Source: Dialister sp. UBA6422 (GTDB lineage: Bacteria; Bacillota; Negativicutes; Veillonellales; Dialisteraceae). From it: a DNA stretch of 16,663 nucleotides. Positions within the stretch are counted from its first letter, which is position 1. Each line of letters opens with the position of its first letter. Below the pieces are notes generated by a model. That model was not told the origin of the DNA and made no database searches. It worked only from the letters and a program-made list of their open reading frames with translations. The position numbers and the translations under genes were made by a program. Positions 6,856 through 13,032 of this stretch are shown in pieces. Location of the stretch: positions 1-16,663 of the forward strand of contig DJPC01000123.1 of assembly GCA_002439665.1 (NCBI GenBank). The letters run 5' to 3'.

Positions 6856-6990
6856 TTGGCCGTGATGATTCCACTCATTGTTACAATCTTTCTCAACAAC
6901 CTCAAAAAACGTCTCCAAAAAAGCCTCCCCAAAAGGGAGGCTTTAGGCGTTATACAATACTTCTTGATCTCTTATGATTTTACTTTTTAA
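6856..6990 (+). CDS. Possible small membrane peptide, 44 residues (unrecognised)
   Basis: A TTG codon at 6856, 8 nt after an AGGA element (6844-6847), opens a 44-residue frame; an in-frame ATG at 6865 would give 41. The peptide begins with a hydrophobic run, VMIPLIVTIFL, followed by a strongly basic stretch, NNLKKRLQKSLPKRE, and ends in an aromatic-rich tail. Hydrophobic-then-basic peptides of this size include type I toxins and small membrane proteins, but I recognise no specific family. The frame sits about 20 nt downstream of the inferred start of the orphan promoter at 6800-6828. Against it: the start is not ATG, the ribosome binding site is weak, and a minus-strand terminator hairpin lies inside the frame. 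It may not be translated. Confidence 0.2.
   Translation: MAVMIPLIVTIFLNNLKKRLQKSLPKREALGVIQYFLISYDFTF
6917..6944 (-). terminator. Intrinsic terminator, minus strand, without an obvious gene
   Basis: A perfect 10-bp GC-rich stem (6920-6929 with 6935-6944) and a 5-nt loop are followed by T6 when read on the minus strand. No U-run follows on the plus strand. The alcohol dehydrogenase gene upstream already has its own strong terminator at 7098-7140, so this one would end read-through or a separate short minus-strand RNA. Confidence 0.6.
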
Positions 6991-7097
6991 AACACCTAGT
7001 ATCCAGGGAAGAAATGGACAATGAGAAAAAGTCCATCCCACCCTCCCATTCTTTCTGACATACGCTATAGTCATTTATAAACTAGTAAAATCAATCA

Positions 7098-7140
7098 AAA
7101 AAGCCATTGGTTTTAGGTATCCTAAAACCAATGGCTTTTT
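7098..7140 (-). terminator. Intrinsic terminator of the alcohol dehydrogenase gene
   Basis: A perfect 20-bp stem (7098-7117 with 7121-7140) has a 3-nt loop and is followed by T6 on the minus strand, 30 nt after the stop codon. The plus-strand side also ends in T5, so it is probably bidirectional. Confidence 0.93.
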
Positions 7141-7170
7141 CATATATCAAATCAATATTAGCTATATACA

Positions 7171-8343
7171 TTAGAAGGTAACTGGTTTACCATAGTAAGC
7201 ACATTCCAAAATTTTACCCATTTCTTCTTCTGTCACTTTCCGTGGGTTTTCTGGAGTACAAGCATCTCCCATAGCATTATGAGCAATGGTATCTTTCTTT
7301 GCTAAGAAAAGATCTTCTGGTACGCCATAATCCTTTAAAGTGAGAGGAATATCCATTTTACGATCCAAAGCCTGAATCGCATCTTCATAAGCAATGACCA
7401 GCTGGTCATCAGTATGACCTGGAAGACCTACGGTACGAGCCAAATCGGCATAACGATGGAGACAGGCTTTTTTATTGAACTGAATCACATAGGGCATCAA
7501 AATGGCATTGGCACAACCATGGGGAATATGGAATACAGCACCAATTTTATGTGCCAAAGAATGGGTAATCCCCAAAAGGCCATTGGAGAATGCCATACCG
7601 GCTAAGCACTGAGCAATGTGCATCTTGCCTCTAGCTTCTTTGTCCCCATGATAAGAAGCCACAATATAATCAAAAATATCAGATACAGCCTGTTTGGATA
7701 GTGGTTCTGTAAATCCATTAGCCGCTGTAGATACATAAGATTCTGTGGCATGAGTCAAAGCATCCATCCCTGTATGGGCTGTTAGTTTAGCTGGCATGGT
7801 AAGCGGAATATCCAAATCCAAAATAGCGAAATCTGGTGTCAAATTGAAATCAGCGAGTGGATACTTAATCCCTGTCGAATAATCTGTGATGACAGAGAAA
7901 GCAGTCACTTCTGTTGCGGTTCCAGAGGTAGATGGAATGGCCACAAAAATGGCTTTCTGACGAAGTGACGGCAATGAAAATGGTTTCTTGATATCATCAA
8001 AGGACAAATTCGGATATTCGTAGAACACCCACATAGCCTTAGCTCCATCAATAGGTGATCCGCCACCTATGGCAACAATCACATCAGGCTGGAAGTCTGC
8101 CATCTTTTTGGCACCTTCCTTGACGATTTCGATAGAAGGATCTGCTCCTACACCTTCCATCGTATAGGTAGCAAGACCAGCCTCTTGTAATACTTTTTCT
8201 GTTTTCTGCAGGAAGCCACCTTTTCTCATAGAATGACCACCGGTAACAATGAAAGCTTTCTTGTGGCCCTTTAAAACAGACAATTCAGAAATTGCGCCAT
8301 GACCACAATAGATATCTCTAGGCAGAGTAAAACGGAACATCAT
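7171..8343 (-). CDS. Iron-containing alcohol dehydrogenase (group III)
   Basis: This cytosolic NAD(P)-dependent enzyme of 390 residues interconverts an alcohol and an aldehyde. It belongs to the family of butanol, 1,3-propanediol and lactaldehyde reductases. The dinucleotide-binding signature GGGSPIDGAK is at 93-102 and the family motif PSTSGTATEVT at 137-147. The metal ligands are all present: Asp194 and His198 in GMDALTHA, His261 in THSLAH, and His275 in HIPHGCANA. The frame could open further upstream. The ATG at 8343 is preferred because GGGGGA lies just before it and MMFRFTLPRD is a normal family N-terminus. The gene is monocistronic with its own terminator. The sequence does not reveal the substrate; a role in disposing of fermentative reducing power is an inference. 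Confidence 0.93.
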   Translation of the reverse strand: MMFRFTLPRDIYCGHGAISELSVLKGHKKAFIVTGGHSMRKGGFLQKTEKVLQEAGLATYTMEGVGADPSIEIVKEGAKKMADFQPDVIVAIGGGSPIDGAKAMWVFYEYPNLSFDDIKKPFSLPSLRQKAIFVAIPSTSGTATEVTAFSVITDYSTGIKYPLADFNLTPDFAILDLDIPLTMPAKLTAHTGMDALTHATESYVSTAANGFTEPLSKQAVSDIFDYIVASYHGDKEARGKMHIAQCLAGMAFSNGLLGITHSLAHKIGAVFHIPHGCANAILMPYVIQFNKKACLHRYADLARTVGLPGHTDDQLVIAYEDAIQALDRKMDIPLTLKDYGVPEDLFLAKKDTIAHNAMGDACTPENPRKVTEEEMGKILECAYYGKPVTF

Positions 8344-8389
8344 CAATTCCCCCTTTACAAATACTACCACTGAAACTTGCTCCTATATG

Positions 8390-8418
8390 AGTATACCCTT
8401 TTTTTATTCCTTTATCCA
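8390..8418 (-). promoter_or_regulatory. Candidate promoter of the alcohol dehydrogenase gene
   Basis: On the minus strand TGGATA (8418-8413) and TATACT (8395-8390) are separated by 17 nt, about 45 nt before the ATG. A second possibility is an extended -10 element, TGCTATTTT, at 8428-8436. Confidence 0.45.
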
Positions 8419-8436
8419 CTTCTTGCTAAAATAGCA

Positions 8437-8671
8437 TGAATAAAAGATTAAAAATAAGTAATTGTTATACATGTAGAAGCTCTCTCATTTTTTCCCTCCT
8501 GCTATCCATAGTATACTACGATATCTATAACATAGTACAAAAGATTTCATAAAATTACTATGAAAACATACGGTCTAAGGCACAGTTCAAAATGATTAGA
8601 AATAGACAAACTGCAAAATCACCCTTCTATGTAGTAACTGCTTAAGGTCACTCAAATCATCTGGAAGAATA
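8437..8671. other. Intergenic, no gene seen
   Basis: This AT-rich spacer separates the divergent alcohol dehydrogenase and metal-sensor genes. It has no ORF with a ribosome binding site, no tRNA and no strong hairpin. Confidence 0.5.
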
Positions 8672-8700
8672 ATGAAAAAAGCGGTTACATTTCGTATAAT
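8672..8700 (+). promoter_or_regulatory. Candidate promoter of the metal-sensor gene
   Basis: ATGAAA (8672-8677) and a perfect TATAAT (8695-8700) are 17 nt apart, giving a start near 8707 and a leader of about 30 nt. Confidence 0.6.
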
Positions 8701-8710
8701 AAAAGAAACC

Positions 8711-8731
8711 TACCCCCCTTTATGAAAGGAG
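8711..8731 (+). promoter_or_regulatory. Possible autoregulatory operator of the metal sensor
   Basis: A C6 tract (8713-8718), flanked by TA on its left and TTTAT on its right, lies between the -10 box and the ATG, with a small inverted repeat ccttt-atg-aaagg. G/C tracts bounded by A/T steps are typical DNA sites of CsoR/RcnR/FrmR regulators, which usually repress their own genes. The site overlaps the AAAGGAG ribosome binding site, so some of the pattern could be fortuitous. Confidence 0.4.
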
Positions 8732-8737
8732 TTACTT

Positions 8738-9085
8738 ATGTCCCATGAAATCACACATTGTCATATAGGAAAAGATGGTCAAAGCTATGCCCATAGCCAT
8801 CCTCACAATCATAGCCACACCCATGACCCCAAAAAGATCAAAGCCATTATCAACCGCATTTCCAAATCTATCGGTCATCTGGAGTCAGTTAAAAAAATGT
8901 TGGAAAGCCAAAGAGACTGCGCTGACGTGTTGATTCAACTGGCTGCGGTGCGTTCAGAAATCAACAATACAGGAAAACAGCTCTTAAAAGAACACATGGA
9001 ACATTGCATTGTGGAAGCCATCCAAGAAAATGACCAAGATGCCATAGAGAGAATGAATAAAGCCATTGATATGTTTATGAAATAG
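8738..9085 (+). CDS. CsoR/RcnR-family metal-sensing repressor with His-rich N-terminal tail
   Basis: This 115-residue all-helical DNA-binding protein belongs to the DUF156 family, which sense Cu(I), Ni(II)/Co(II), formaldehyde or persulfide. Residues 31-115 are the family core (IGHLESVKKMLESQRDC, then VLIQLAAVRSEINN). Cys61, His86 and Cys90 are spaced 25 and 4 apart, exactly as the Cys36-His61-Cys65 copper triad of M. tuberculosis CsoR. Residues 1-30 add an unusual tail with nine histidines and Cys8, including alternating His at 19-29. Such tails suggest metal capture and could shift the preference toward nickel, as in the InrS/RcnR branch. A good ribosome binding site (AAAGGAG) precedes the ATG by 6 nt. 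No efflux ATPase, chaperone or transporter is adjacent, so the target is probably elsewhere. Copper is the best guess, nickel the alternative. Confidence 0.88.
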   Translation: MSHEITHCHIGKDGQSYAHSHPHNHSHTHDPKKIKAIINRISKSIGHLESVKKMLESQRDCADVLIQLAAVRSEINNTGKQLLKEHMEHCIVEAIQENDQDAIERMNKAIDMFMK

Positions 9086-9125
9086 GAAGTAGGAACTGGT
9101 GATTAAGGCTGCTAACTGGAAGCTG

Positions 9126-9884
9126 CTACCTTTTCCTTGCTTCTATGCAAAAGTACGGGGTGGCTTCAAAGTTGAGCAATTCTTCAGGAAGTAAAATTTC
9201 TTCGGAAATTTCTTCATGAAGTATGACTTTCATGCCTAAACTTTCTAGTACGTCTCTATCCCAATGAGGCCGCTTGACCGGTGATAAAGGCATCTCACGA
9301 GCAATGCGTTCACAAGTCGCCACATCAGTAGAAATATACCGATCAAACACACCCGCTTCTTCTACCTGTTCCCGATCCCTTTCATAAAGTTTTCTATCTT
9401 CCTCGTTATATAAATAGTTATACCAATTGGCATCGAAATTAAGTAGGACTCCTCCTTTCTTAAGTACCCTATGCCAGCTGGTATAGGCTTTCTTTGGATG
9501 GGGCAATGTCCAGGTCAGGTTTCTTGTAACAATCACATCGAAGGTATTCTCAGGAAGGGTCAATTCTTCTGCATCCATCAGCACATAATGAATTTGGTCT
9601 GCCAGGGGGCCTGCATTTTTCTTTGCTTCTCCCATCATGGCTTCATTTCGATCCAGCCAGGTAGCTTCGTAACCAGCCATGGTCATGATAATAGAAAAAA
9701 ATCCTGGTCCGCCGCCGATATCTAGCACTTTCAGCTCTTTCTTTCCCGGCATCACCGCTTTGATCCGCTTTTCAATATAGGCCGTCCATTTTTCTTTCTG
9801 CTTACCGTGTAATTCATTTTGATTGATTGTGGAATAACTGGGGGCTCTCTTTGTCCAGTACTGAATGATATCGTCTTGTAGCAT
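9126..9884 (-). CDS. Class I SAM-dependent methyltransferase, substrate unknown
   Basis: This soluble 252-residue protein has a class I (Rossmann-like) methyltransferase fold. The SAM-binding motif VLDIGGGPG is at 53-61, an acidic residue Asp78 ends the second strand, and MDAEEL (103-108) corresponds to the adenine-contacting motif II. NLTWTLPHP (122-130) takes the place of the motif-IV region seen in UbiE/COQ5-like small-molecule methyltransferases. The C-terminal third is rich in charged residues and has no recognised domain. The ATG at 9884 follows AGAGGAG by 6 nt. The gene is monocistronic and convergent with the metal-sensor gene, only 40 nt away, with no obvious terminator between them. 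Neighbours give no pathway clue. A small-molecule substrate is more likely than RNA or protein, but this is inference. Confidence 0.85.
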   Translation of the reverse strand: MLQDDIIQYWTKRAPSYSTINQNELHGKQKEKWTAYIEKRIKAVMPGKKELKVLDIGGGPGFFSIIMTMAGYEATWLDRNEAMMGEAKKNAGPLADQIHYVLMDAEELTLPENTFDVIVTRNLTWTLPHPKKAYTSWHRVLKKGGVLLNFDANWYNYLYNEEDRKLYERDREQVEEAGVFDRYISTDVATCERIAREMPLSPVKRPHWDRDVLESLGMKVILHEEISEEILLPEELLNFEATPYFCIEARKR

Positions 9885-10000
9885 ATAGATTCTCCTCTTT
9901 CGGATATGGATGATAGGTCACTCGTGACTAGCGACTAGGATTTCCTTATATAACGTTCCTGGTCATGAGTGATCCAGTTCTCTTCAGTGTAGCAATAAAA
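9885..10000. repeat. Upstream region of the methyltransferase with degenerate GTGACTAG repeat and inverted repeat
   Basis: The words gtcactcgtgactagcgactagg (9917-9939 region) recur with a period of 7-8 nt. The arm 9918-9928 (tcactcgtgac) pairs with 9962-9972 with one mismatch across a 33-nt gap. The gap contains ttatataa (9946-9953), the best -10-like sequence upstream of the methyltransferase gene. The inverted repeat therefore brackets a possible promoter. Confidence 0.45.
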
Positions 10001-10029
10001 AAATCCCCTTACAAGCCCGGTGGGGGGAT
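10001..10029 (-). terminator. Possible minus-strand terminator
   Basis: A 6-bp stem (10003-10008 with 10024-10029) of mostly G-C pairs with a 15-nt loop is followed by a T-run on the minus strand (the A7 at 9997-10003). No gene ends here; YebC upstream already has a strong terminator at 10289-10338. Confidence 0.4.
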
Positions 10030-10288
10030 ATGACCGGAGGGAGTTAGAAATCAAGAGTGAGGAGGAGTGGTAGCGACGCACAAAGTTTAGAAGCACTGCA
10101 AAATAAAATCATACAGTGATGCCTCTGCTGACTTATTATGTTTCAAGTAAGAATCTACAGCTTGTCAAAAGATGATAACAGACTATAAAATGACTGAAAT
10201 CACATCATCCTATATGCTTTTTTACCTTACTGCTAGCAACATATATAATCATGTTCCATACAGAAAGTAACAGAAAAATACCCTATAT
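10030..10288. other. Intergenic, no gene seen; weak plus-strand promoters
   Basis: There is no convincing ORF. Two plus-strand promoter-like pairs occur: TTGTCA-N16-TATAAA at 10162-10189 and TTTACC-N17-TATAAT at 10221-10249. Both point toward the bidirectional hairpin at 10289-10338, so a short non-coding RNA of about 90-140 nt is conceivable. The AT-rich composition makes chance matches likely. Confidence 0.3.
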
Positions 10289-10338
10289 AAAAAAGAGATG
10301 TTCTCTCTTACCAAAGTAGAAGAGAACATCTCTTTTTT
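10289..10338 (-). terminator. Intrinsic terminator of yebC
   Basis: A perfect 18-bp stem (10289-10306 with 10321-10338) has a 14-nt loop and A/T tails at both ends. It lies 7 nt after the yebC stop codon on the minus strand. T7 on the plus-strand side makes it bidirectional. Confidence 0.93.
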
Positions 10339-10345
10339 TATACTA

Positions 10346-11080
10346 TTATTCAGCGTCTTCTGGCAGTTCAGCGTTGGTGTACACTTCCTGTACATCGTCC
10401 AGTTCTTCCAGTTCATCAGTGAGATGAGACATGGTCTGGGCCGCATCGCCTTCCAGTTTAACATAGTTATCTGGAACCATGGCTACTTCAGAAGCTTCTA
10501 CTGTGATGCCTTCTTTTTCGAGGGCTTCAGAGACAGTGAGGAAATTTTCCGGAGTGGTGGTGATTTCATAGCTATCTTCATTAGATGTTACGTCTTCTGC
10601 ACCAGCATCCAGGGCGATCATCATGACCGTATCTTCATCAGCTGCTTCCTTGTTAACTACAATAGAGCCTTTTTTCTTAAACATCCAAGATACGCATCCC
10701 GGTGTTCCTACAGAACCGCCGTGATGGGTGAATGCGTGACGAATGTCTGCTGCCGCTCTATTTCTATTATCGGTGTTGCATTCTACAATAACTGCAGCAC
10801 CGCCAGGGCCGTAACCTTCATAGGTGACTTCATCAAAGCCTGCACCACTAGCAGCACCTACGCCCTTAGCGATAGCTCTCTGAATATTTTCCTTCGGTAC
10901 ATTGTTCTGTTTAGCCTTGGTCAAAGCCAATTTCAGACGCATGTTACCTACAGGGTCTCCGCCGCCCATACGAGCTGCGATAGTAATTTCCTTGGAAATT
11001 TTAGTGGTGATTCTAGCGCGGATGGCATCTGTTTTGCCTTTCTTACGCTTAATATTTTCCCACTTAGAATGTCCGGACAT
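10346..11080 (-). CDS. yebC: YebC/PmpR/TACO1-family protein
   Basis: This cytosolic protein of 244 residues has the normal family length and the signature N-terminus MSGHSKWENIKRKKGKTDA. Further family blocks are PKENIQRAIAKG (about 62-73), YEGYGPGGAAVIVE (about 86-99) and the glycine-rich GGSVGTPGCVSWMF (about 120-133). The family was long annotated as a transcriptional regulator. Bacterial and mitochondrial members are now tied to translation, including relief of ribosome stalling at proline-rich sequences. That role fits its position beside trmD and the ffh-rpsP unit. The ATG at 11080 is preceded by AAGGAGG with a 9-nt spacer. It is separated from the upstream methyltransferase gene by 266 nt of repeat-rich spacer and may be transcribed separately, though I see no clear promoter. 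Confidence 0.96.
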   Translation of the reverse strand: MSGHSKWENIKRKKGKTDAIRARITTKISKEITIAARMGGGDPVGNMRLKLALTKAKQNNVPKENIQRAIAKGVGAASGAGFDEVTYEGYGPGGAAVIVECNTDNRNRAAADIRHAFTHHGGSVGTPGCVSWMFKKKGSIVVNKEAADEDTVMMIALDAGAEDVTSNEDSYEITTTPENFLTVSEALEKEGITVEASEVAMVPDNYVKLEGDAAQTMSHLTDELEELDDVQEVYTNAELPEDAE

Positions 11081-11104
11081 AGTATAAATTCCTCCTTCAA
11101 ATGG

Positions 11105-11340
11105 AATAGTTAAATTGTTGTTGGTTGTTAGTTGTTGGTTTACTTTGTAAAATCAATCCACTCAACTACCATAAAACAATGGCATGTAATAGGTTTAGGG
11201 TTTTGGTTTTAAGGTTTATGGAATTGCAAACCACAAACCTTAAACCATAAACCCATCAGATGACCGTTGTATAACCAACTGGCTTTATACATTTTACACC
11301 AATACCCCAGCAACCATCAACTACCAACTAACAACCATTC
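11105..11340. repeat. Nested inverted repeats of GTT/GGTTT words between yebC and the SPOUT methyltransferase
   Basis: The outer arms are 11122-11134 (tggttgttagttg) and its exact complement at 11325-11337. Nearby flanking sequence is similarly built of gttgtt/aacaac words. The inner element is an imperfect hairpin of about 24 bp: 11198-11221 against 11231-11254 around a 9-nt loop, made of ggtttaggg, ggttttaagg and ggtttatgg units. No U-run suggests an intrinsic terminator. The composition (T/G on one arm, A/C on the other) is unlike the coding DNA on either side. Confidence 0.65.
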
Positions 11341-11346
11341 CGCTTG

Positions 11347-11922
11347 TTATTTATTCCACCAGGGTTCGCCCAAAAGGCGATCGAGGATGATGGCCACAGC
11401 ACTTCTCACGCAAAGGTGATTGTAGGTGCCAGCACCATAAATAGGTTCCACAATGTAATCAAACTGTTTCATCATTTCTTTGGTCATGCCGAAGCCTGTA
11501 CCGAAGAGAATGAAAATCGGTGTATCTTCTTCGTGGATTTTCCTGCGCATTTCTGCATAAGAAACTGTATTGGGATACACCCTGGCATCGGTGGTTACAA
11601 TGGCCGGTTTCTTGCCTGTTTCTTTTTCAATCCAAGAAATGGCATCTTCTAAAGTAGGAACCAATTCCGTTTCTTCAAAAGCTTCTTTCCGGTTGGCATT
11701 ATAATGCACACCACCACCAGTTTTCCAATGATTCATGATGCGAGAAGCCATTTCACGCTGTGCTTCCACAGGATGGACAATAAAATATTTTTTCACATCA
11801 TATGTTTTTGCCGTTCTGGCAATATCATGGAGGTCATAGTTCGTAAGAGCTGTAGTGACCACTTCCATGTGTTTGTTGTAAATCGGGTAATGAATAAGGC
11901 CGATATATACAGGGGCTGCCAT
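11347..11922 (-). CDS. SPOUT-superfamily RNA methyltransferase next to TrmD
   Basis: This predicted SAM-dependent RNA methyltransferase of 191 residues has the trefoil-knot (SPOUT) fold and resembles the TrmD-neighbour family represented by Thermotoga TM1570 (Pfam RNA methyltransferase family 4, from memory). The N-terminus VYIGLIHYPIYNKHMEVVTTALTNYDLHDIAR is typical of the family (key residues His11, Pro13, Asn29 and Asp33). The knot region carries LFGTGFGM (139-146), and the C-terminal helix carries NHLCVRSAVAIILDRLLG (168-185). Its start codon overlaps the trmD stop by one base (TAATG), which implies translational coupling and a related job. No target nucleotide is established for this family that I can state with confidence. 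It should not be confused with TrmD itself, whose motifs lie in the adjacent gene. Confidence 0.9.
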   Translation of the reverse strand: MAAPVYIGLIHYPIYNKHMEVVTTALTNYDLHDIARTAKTYDVKKYFIVHPVEAQREMASRIMNHWKTGGGVHYNANRKEAFEETELVPTLEDAISWIEKETGKKPAIVTTDARVYPNTVSYAEMRRKIHEEDTPIFILFGTGFGMTKEMMKQFDYIVEPIYGAGTYNHLCVRSAVAIILDRLLGEPWWNK

Positions 11923-12680
11923 TACTTTTTCGCCTCTTCCTCTTCTATTTCCGCCATGAGCTTTCTATCTTCCTTAGAAAGGCTAAGCTTTTCCAAAAGG
12001 TCAGGGCGGCACTGGATCGTTCGCCGAAGTGCTTCTTTCCTTCGCCACCTAGCAATATTGCCATGGTGGCCAGAAATCAATACATCAGGAACTTTCCACC
12101 CATTATATTCTGCAGGTTTGGTGTACTGCGGGTACTCTAAAATCGGTTCGTAAAATGAATCACTTGTCGCACTACCTGCGTCTCCTAAAACGCCAGGCAC
12201 CATACGAGCTACAGCATCACTAATCACCATAGCTCCCAATTCCCCACCGGTCAGTACATAGTCTCCGATAGAAATCAGTTCATCTGCCAGATATTCTTCT
12301 ACCCTGTGGTCTACGCCCTCATAATGACCGCAGATAAGGACCAGATGATCGTAGTCTCTATAGAGCTCCTTGGCTTTGTCCTGGGTAAAGGTCTTACCAG
12401 CAGGAGATAAAAATATCACCCTATCTCGTGGCCCCTTCTCAGGAAGTACTGCCTTTGTTGCATCAAAAAGTGGCTGACACATCATTAGCATTCCCGCACC
12501 ACCACCATAAATGGTATCGTCTACTTGACCATGACGTTTAGTAGTGAATTCTCTGGGATTTGTCACTGCCATTTCCATAAGATTCGCTTCAAGAGCCCTT
12601 TTGATCATACTTTGATGAAAAAAAGCTTCAATGAATTCAGGAAATAGGGATAAAATATCTATTTTCATATTGGTTTCCAT
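11922..12680 (-). CDS. trmD: tRNA (guanine-N1-)-methyltransferase TrmD
   Basis: TrmD makes m1G37 in tRNAs that read CCN, CUN and CGG, preventing +1 frameshifting. The tRNA-Leu(UAG) encoded in this window has G at that position and is an expected substrate. The 252-residue protein shows YGGGAGM (58-64), CGHYEGVD (117-124), the knot motif SIGDYVLTGGE (137-147), the catalytic aspartate in SDSFYEP (Asp174), and ISGHHGNIARWR (202-213). The open frame extends upstream to 12827 but without TrmD-like sequence. ATG at 12680 (METNMKIDIL) is chosen because AAGGTG lies 7 nt before it. ATG at 12668 (MKIDIL) is a close alternative matching the usual family start. It is separated from rimM by a terminator and a 352-nt spacer, and overlaps the next gene by one base. 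Confidence 0.96.
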   Translation of the reverse strand: METNMKIDILSLFPEFIEAFFHQSMIKRALEANLMEMAVTNPREFTTKRHGQVDDTIYGGGAGMLMMCQPLFDATKAVLPEKGPRDRVIFLSPAGKTFTQDKAKELYRDYDHLVLICGHYEGVDHRVEEYLADELISIGDYVLTGGELGAMVISDAVARMVPGVLGDAGSATSDSFYEPILEYPQYTKPAEYNGWKVPDVLISGHHGNIARWRRKEALRRTIQCRPDLLEKLSLSKEDRKLMAEIEEEEAKK

Positions 12681-12930
12681 AAGTTTACACCTTATTTGCT
12701 CCCCTCTCTGGAAGAAAGGCTGCACCAGAGATAAGAAACTCCTAATATACGATATAGAGCCGGGTAATACCAATAGAGCGGTATATCGTCTTTTTTGAGC
12801 GCAATTTCTGCTACACCTAGCAATCATAAAAAAGATGGCCTAGTGCAGTATGACACTACCACTGCTTTTCCTCTGCCTGCGGCATCTCCCTAAGAGAGAA
12901 GATCCGTAAGGTATGAACTTATTTACTTAT
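12681..12930 (-). promoter_or_regulatory. Long, hairpin-rich trmD leader/spacer
   Basis: No gene is visible here. On the minus strand, two stems lie within 110 nt of the trmD start. One is a 7-bp hairpin (12705-12711 with 12725-12731). The other is an 8-bp closing stem (12749-12756 with 12782-12789), whose interior holds two similar tagagc(c)gg words and a possible ggt-aat-acc hairpin. A weaker bulged stem lies at 12842-12863. I could not identify a good promoter or a T-box or other known leader motif. Confidence 0.35.
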
Positions 12931-12959
12931 AAAAAAGCGCTGCTCCAAAGGGCAGCGCT
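12931..12959 (-). terminator. Intrinsic terminator after rimM
   Basis: Eight G-C-rich pairs (12936-12943 with 12952-12959) are extended by two more pairs across a bulge and followed by T6 on the minus strand. It ends the ylxM-rimM unit about 75 nt after the rimM stop and separates it from trmD. Confidence 0.85.
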
Positions 12960-13032
12960 GTCACAAGCTTCATAGGTATCGTTCCCATGTCTTATCTTGA
13001 GAACTCTAAGTCCCTGAAGAACCCTGTCTCTT

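Noticed and set aside
6688..6990. Full 100-codon frame
   Set aside because: Its ATG lies upstream of the promoter at 6800-6828 and has no ribosome binding site. Only the 3' part from 6856 is kept as a low-confidence candidate.
12681..12930. T-box or known riboswitch upstream of trmD
   Set aside because: No T-box antiterminator sequence (GGGTGGNACCGCG) or other known aptamer core is visible, and the downstream gene is not an expected target.
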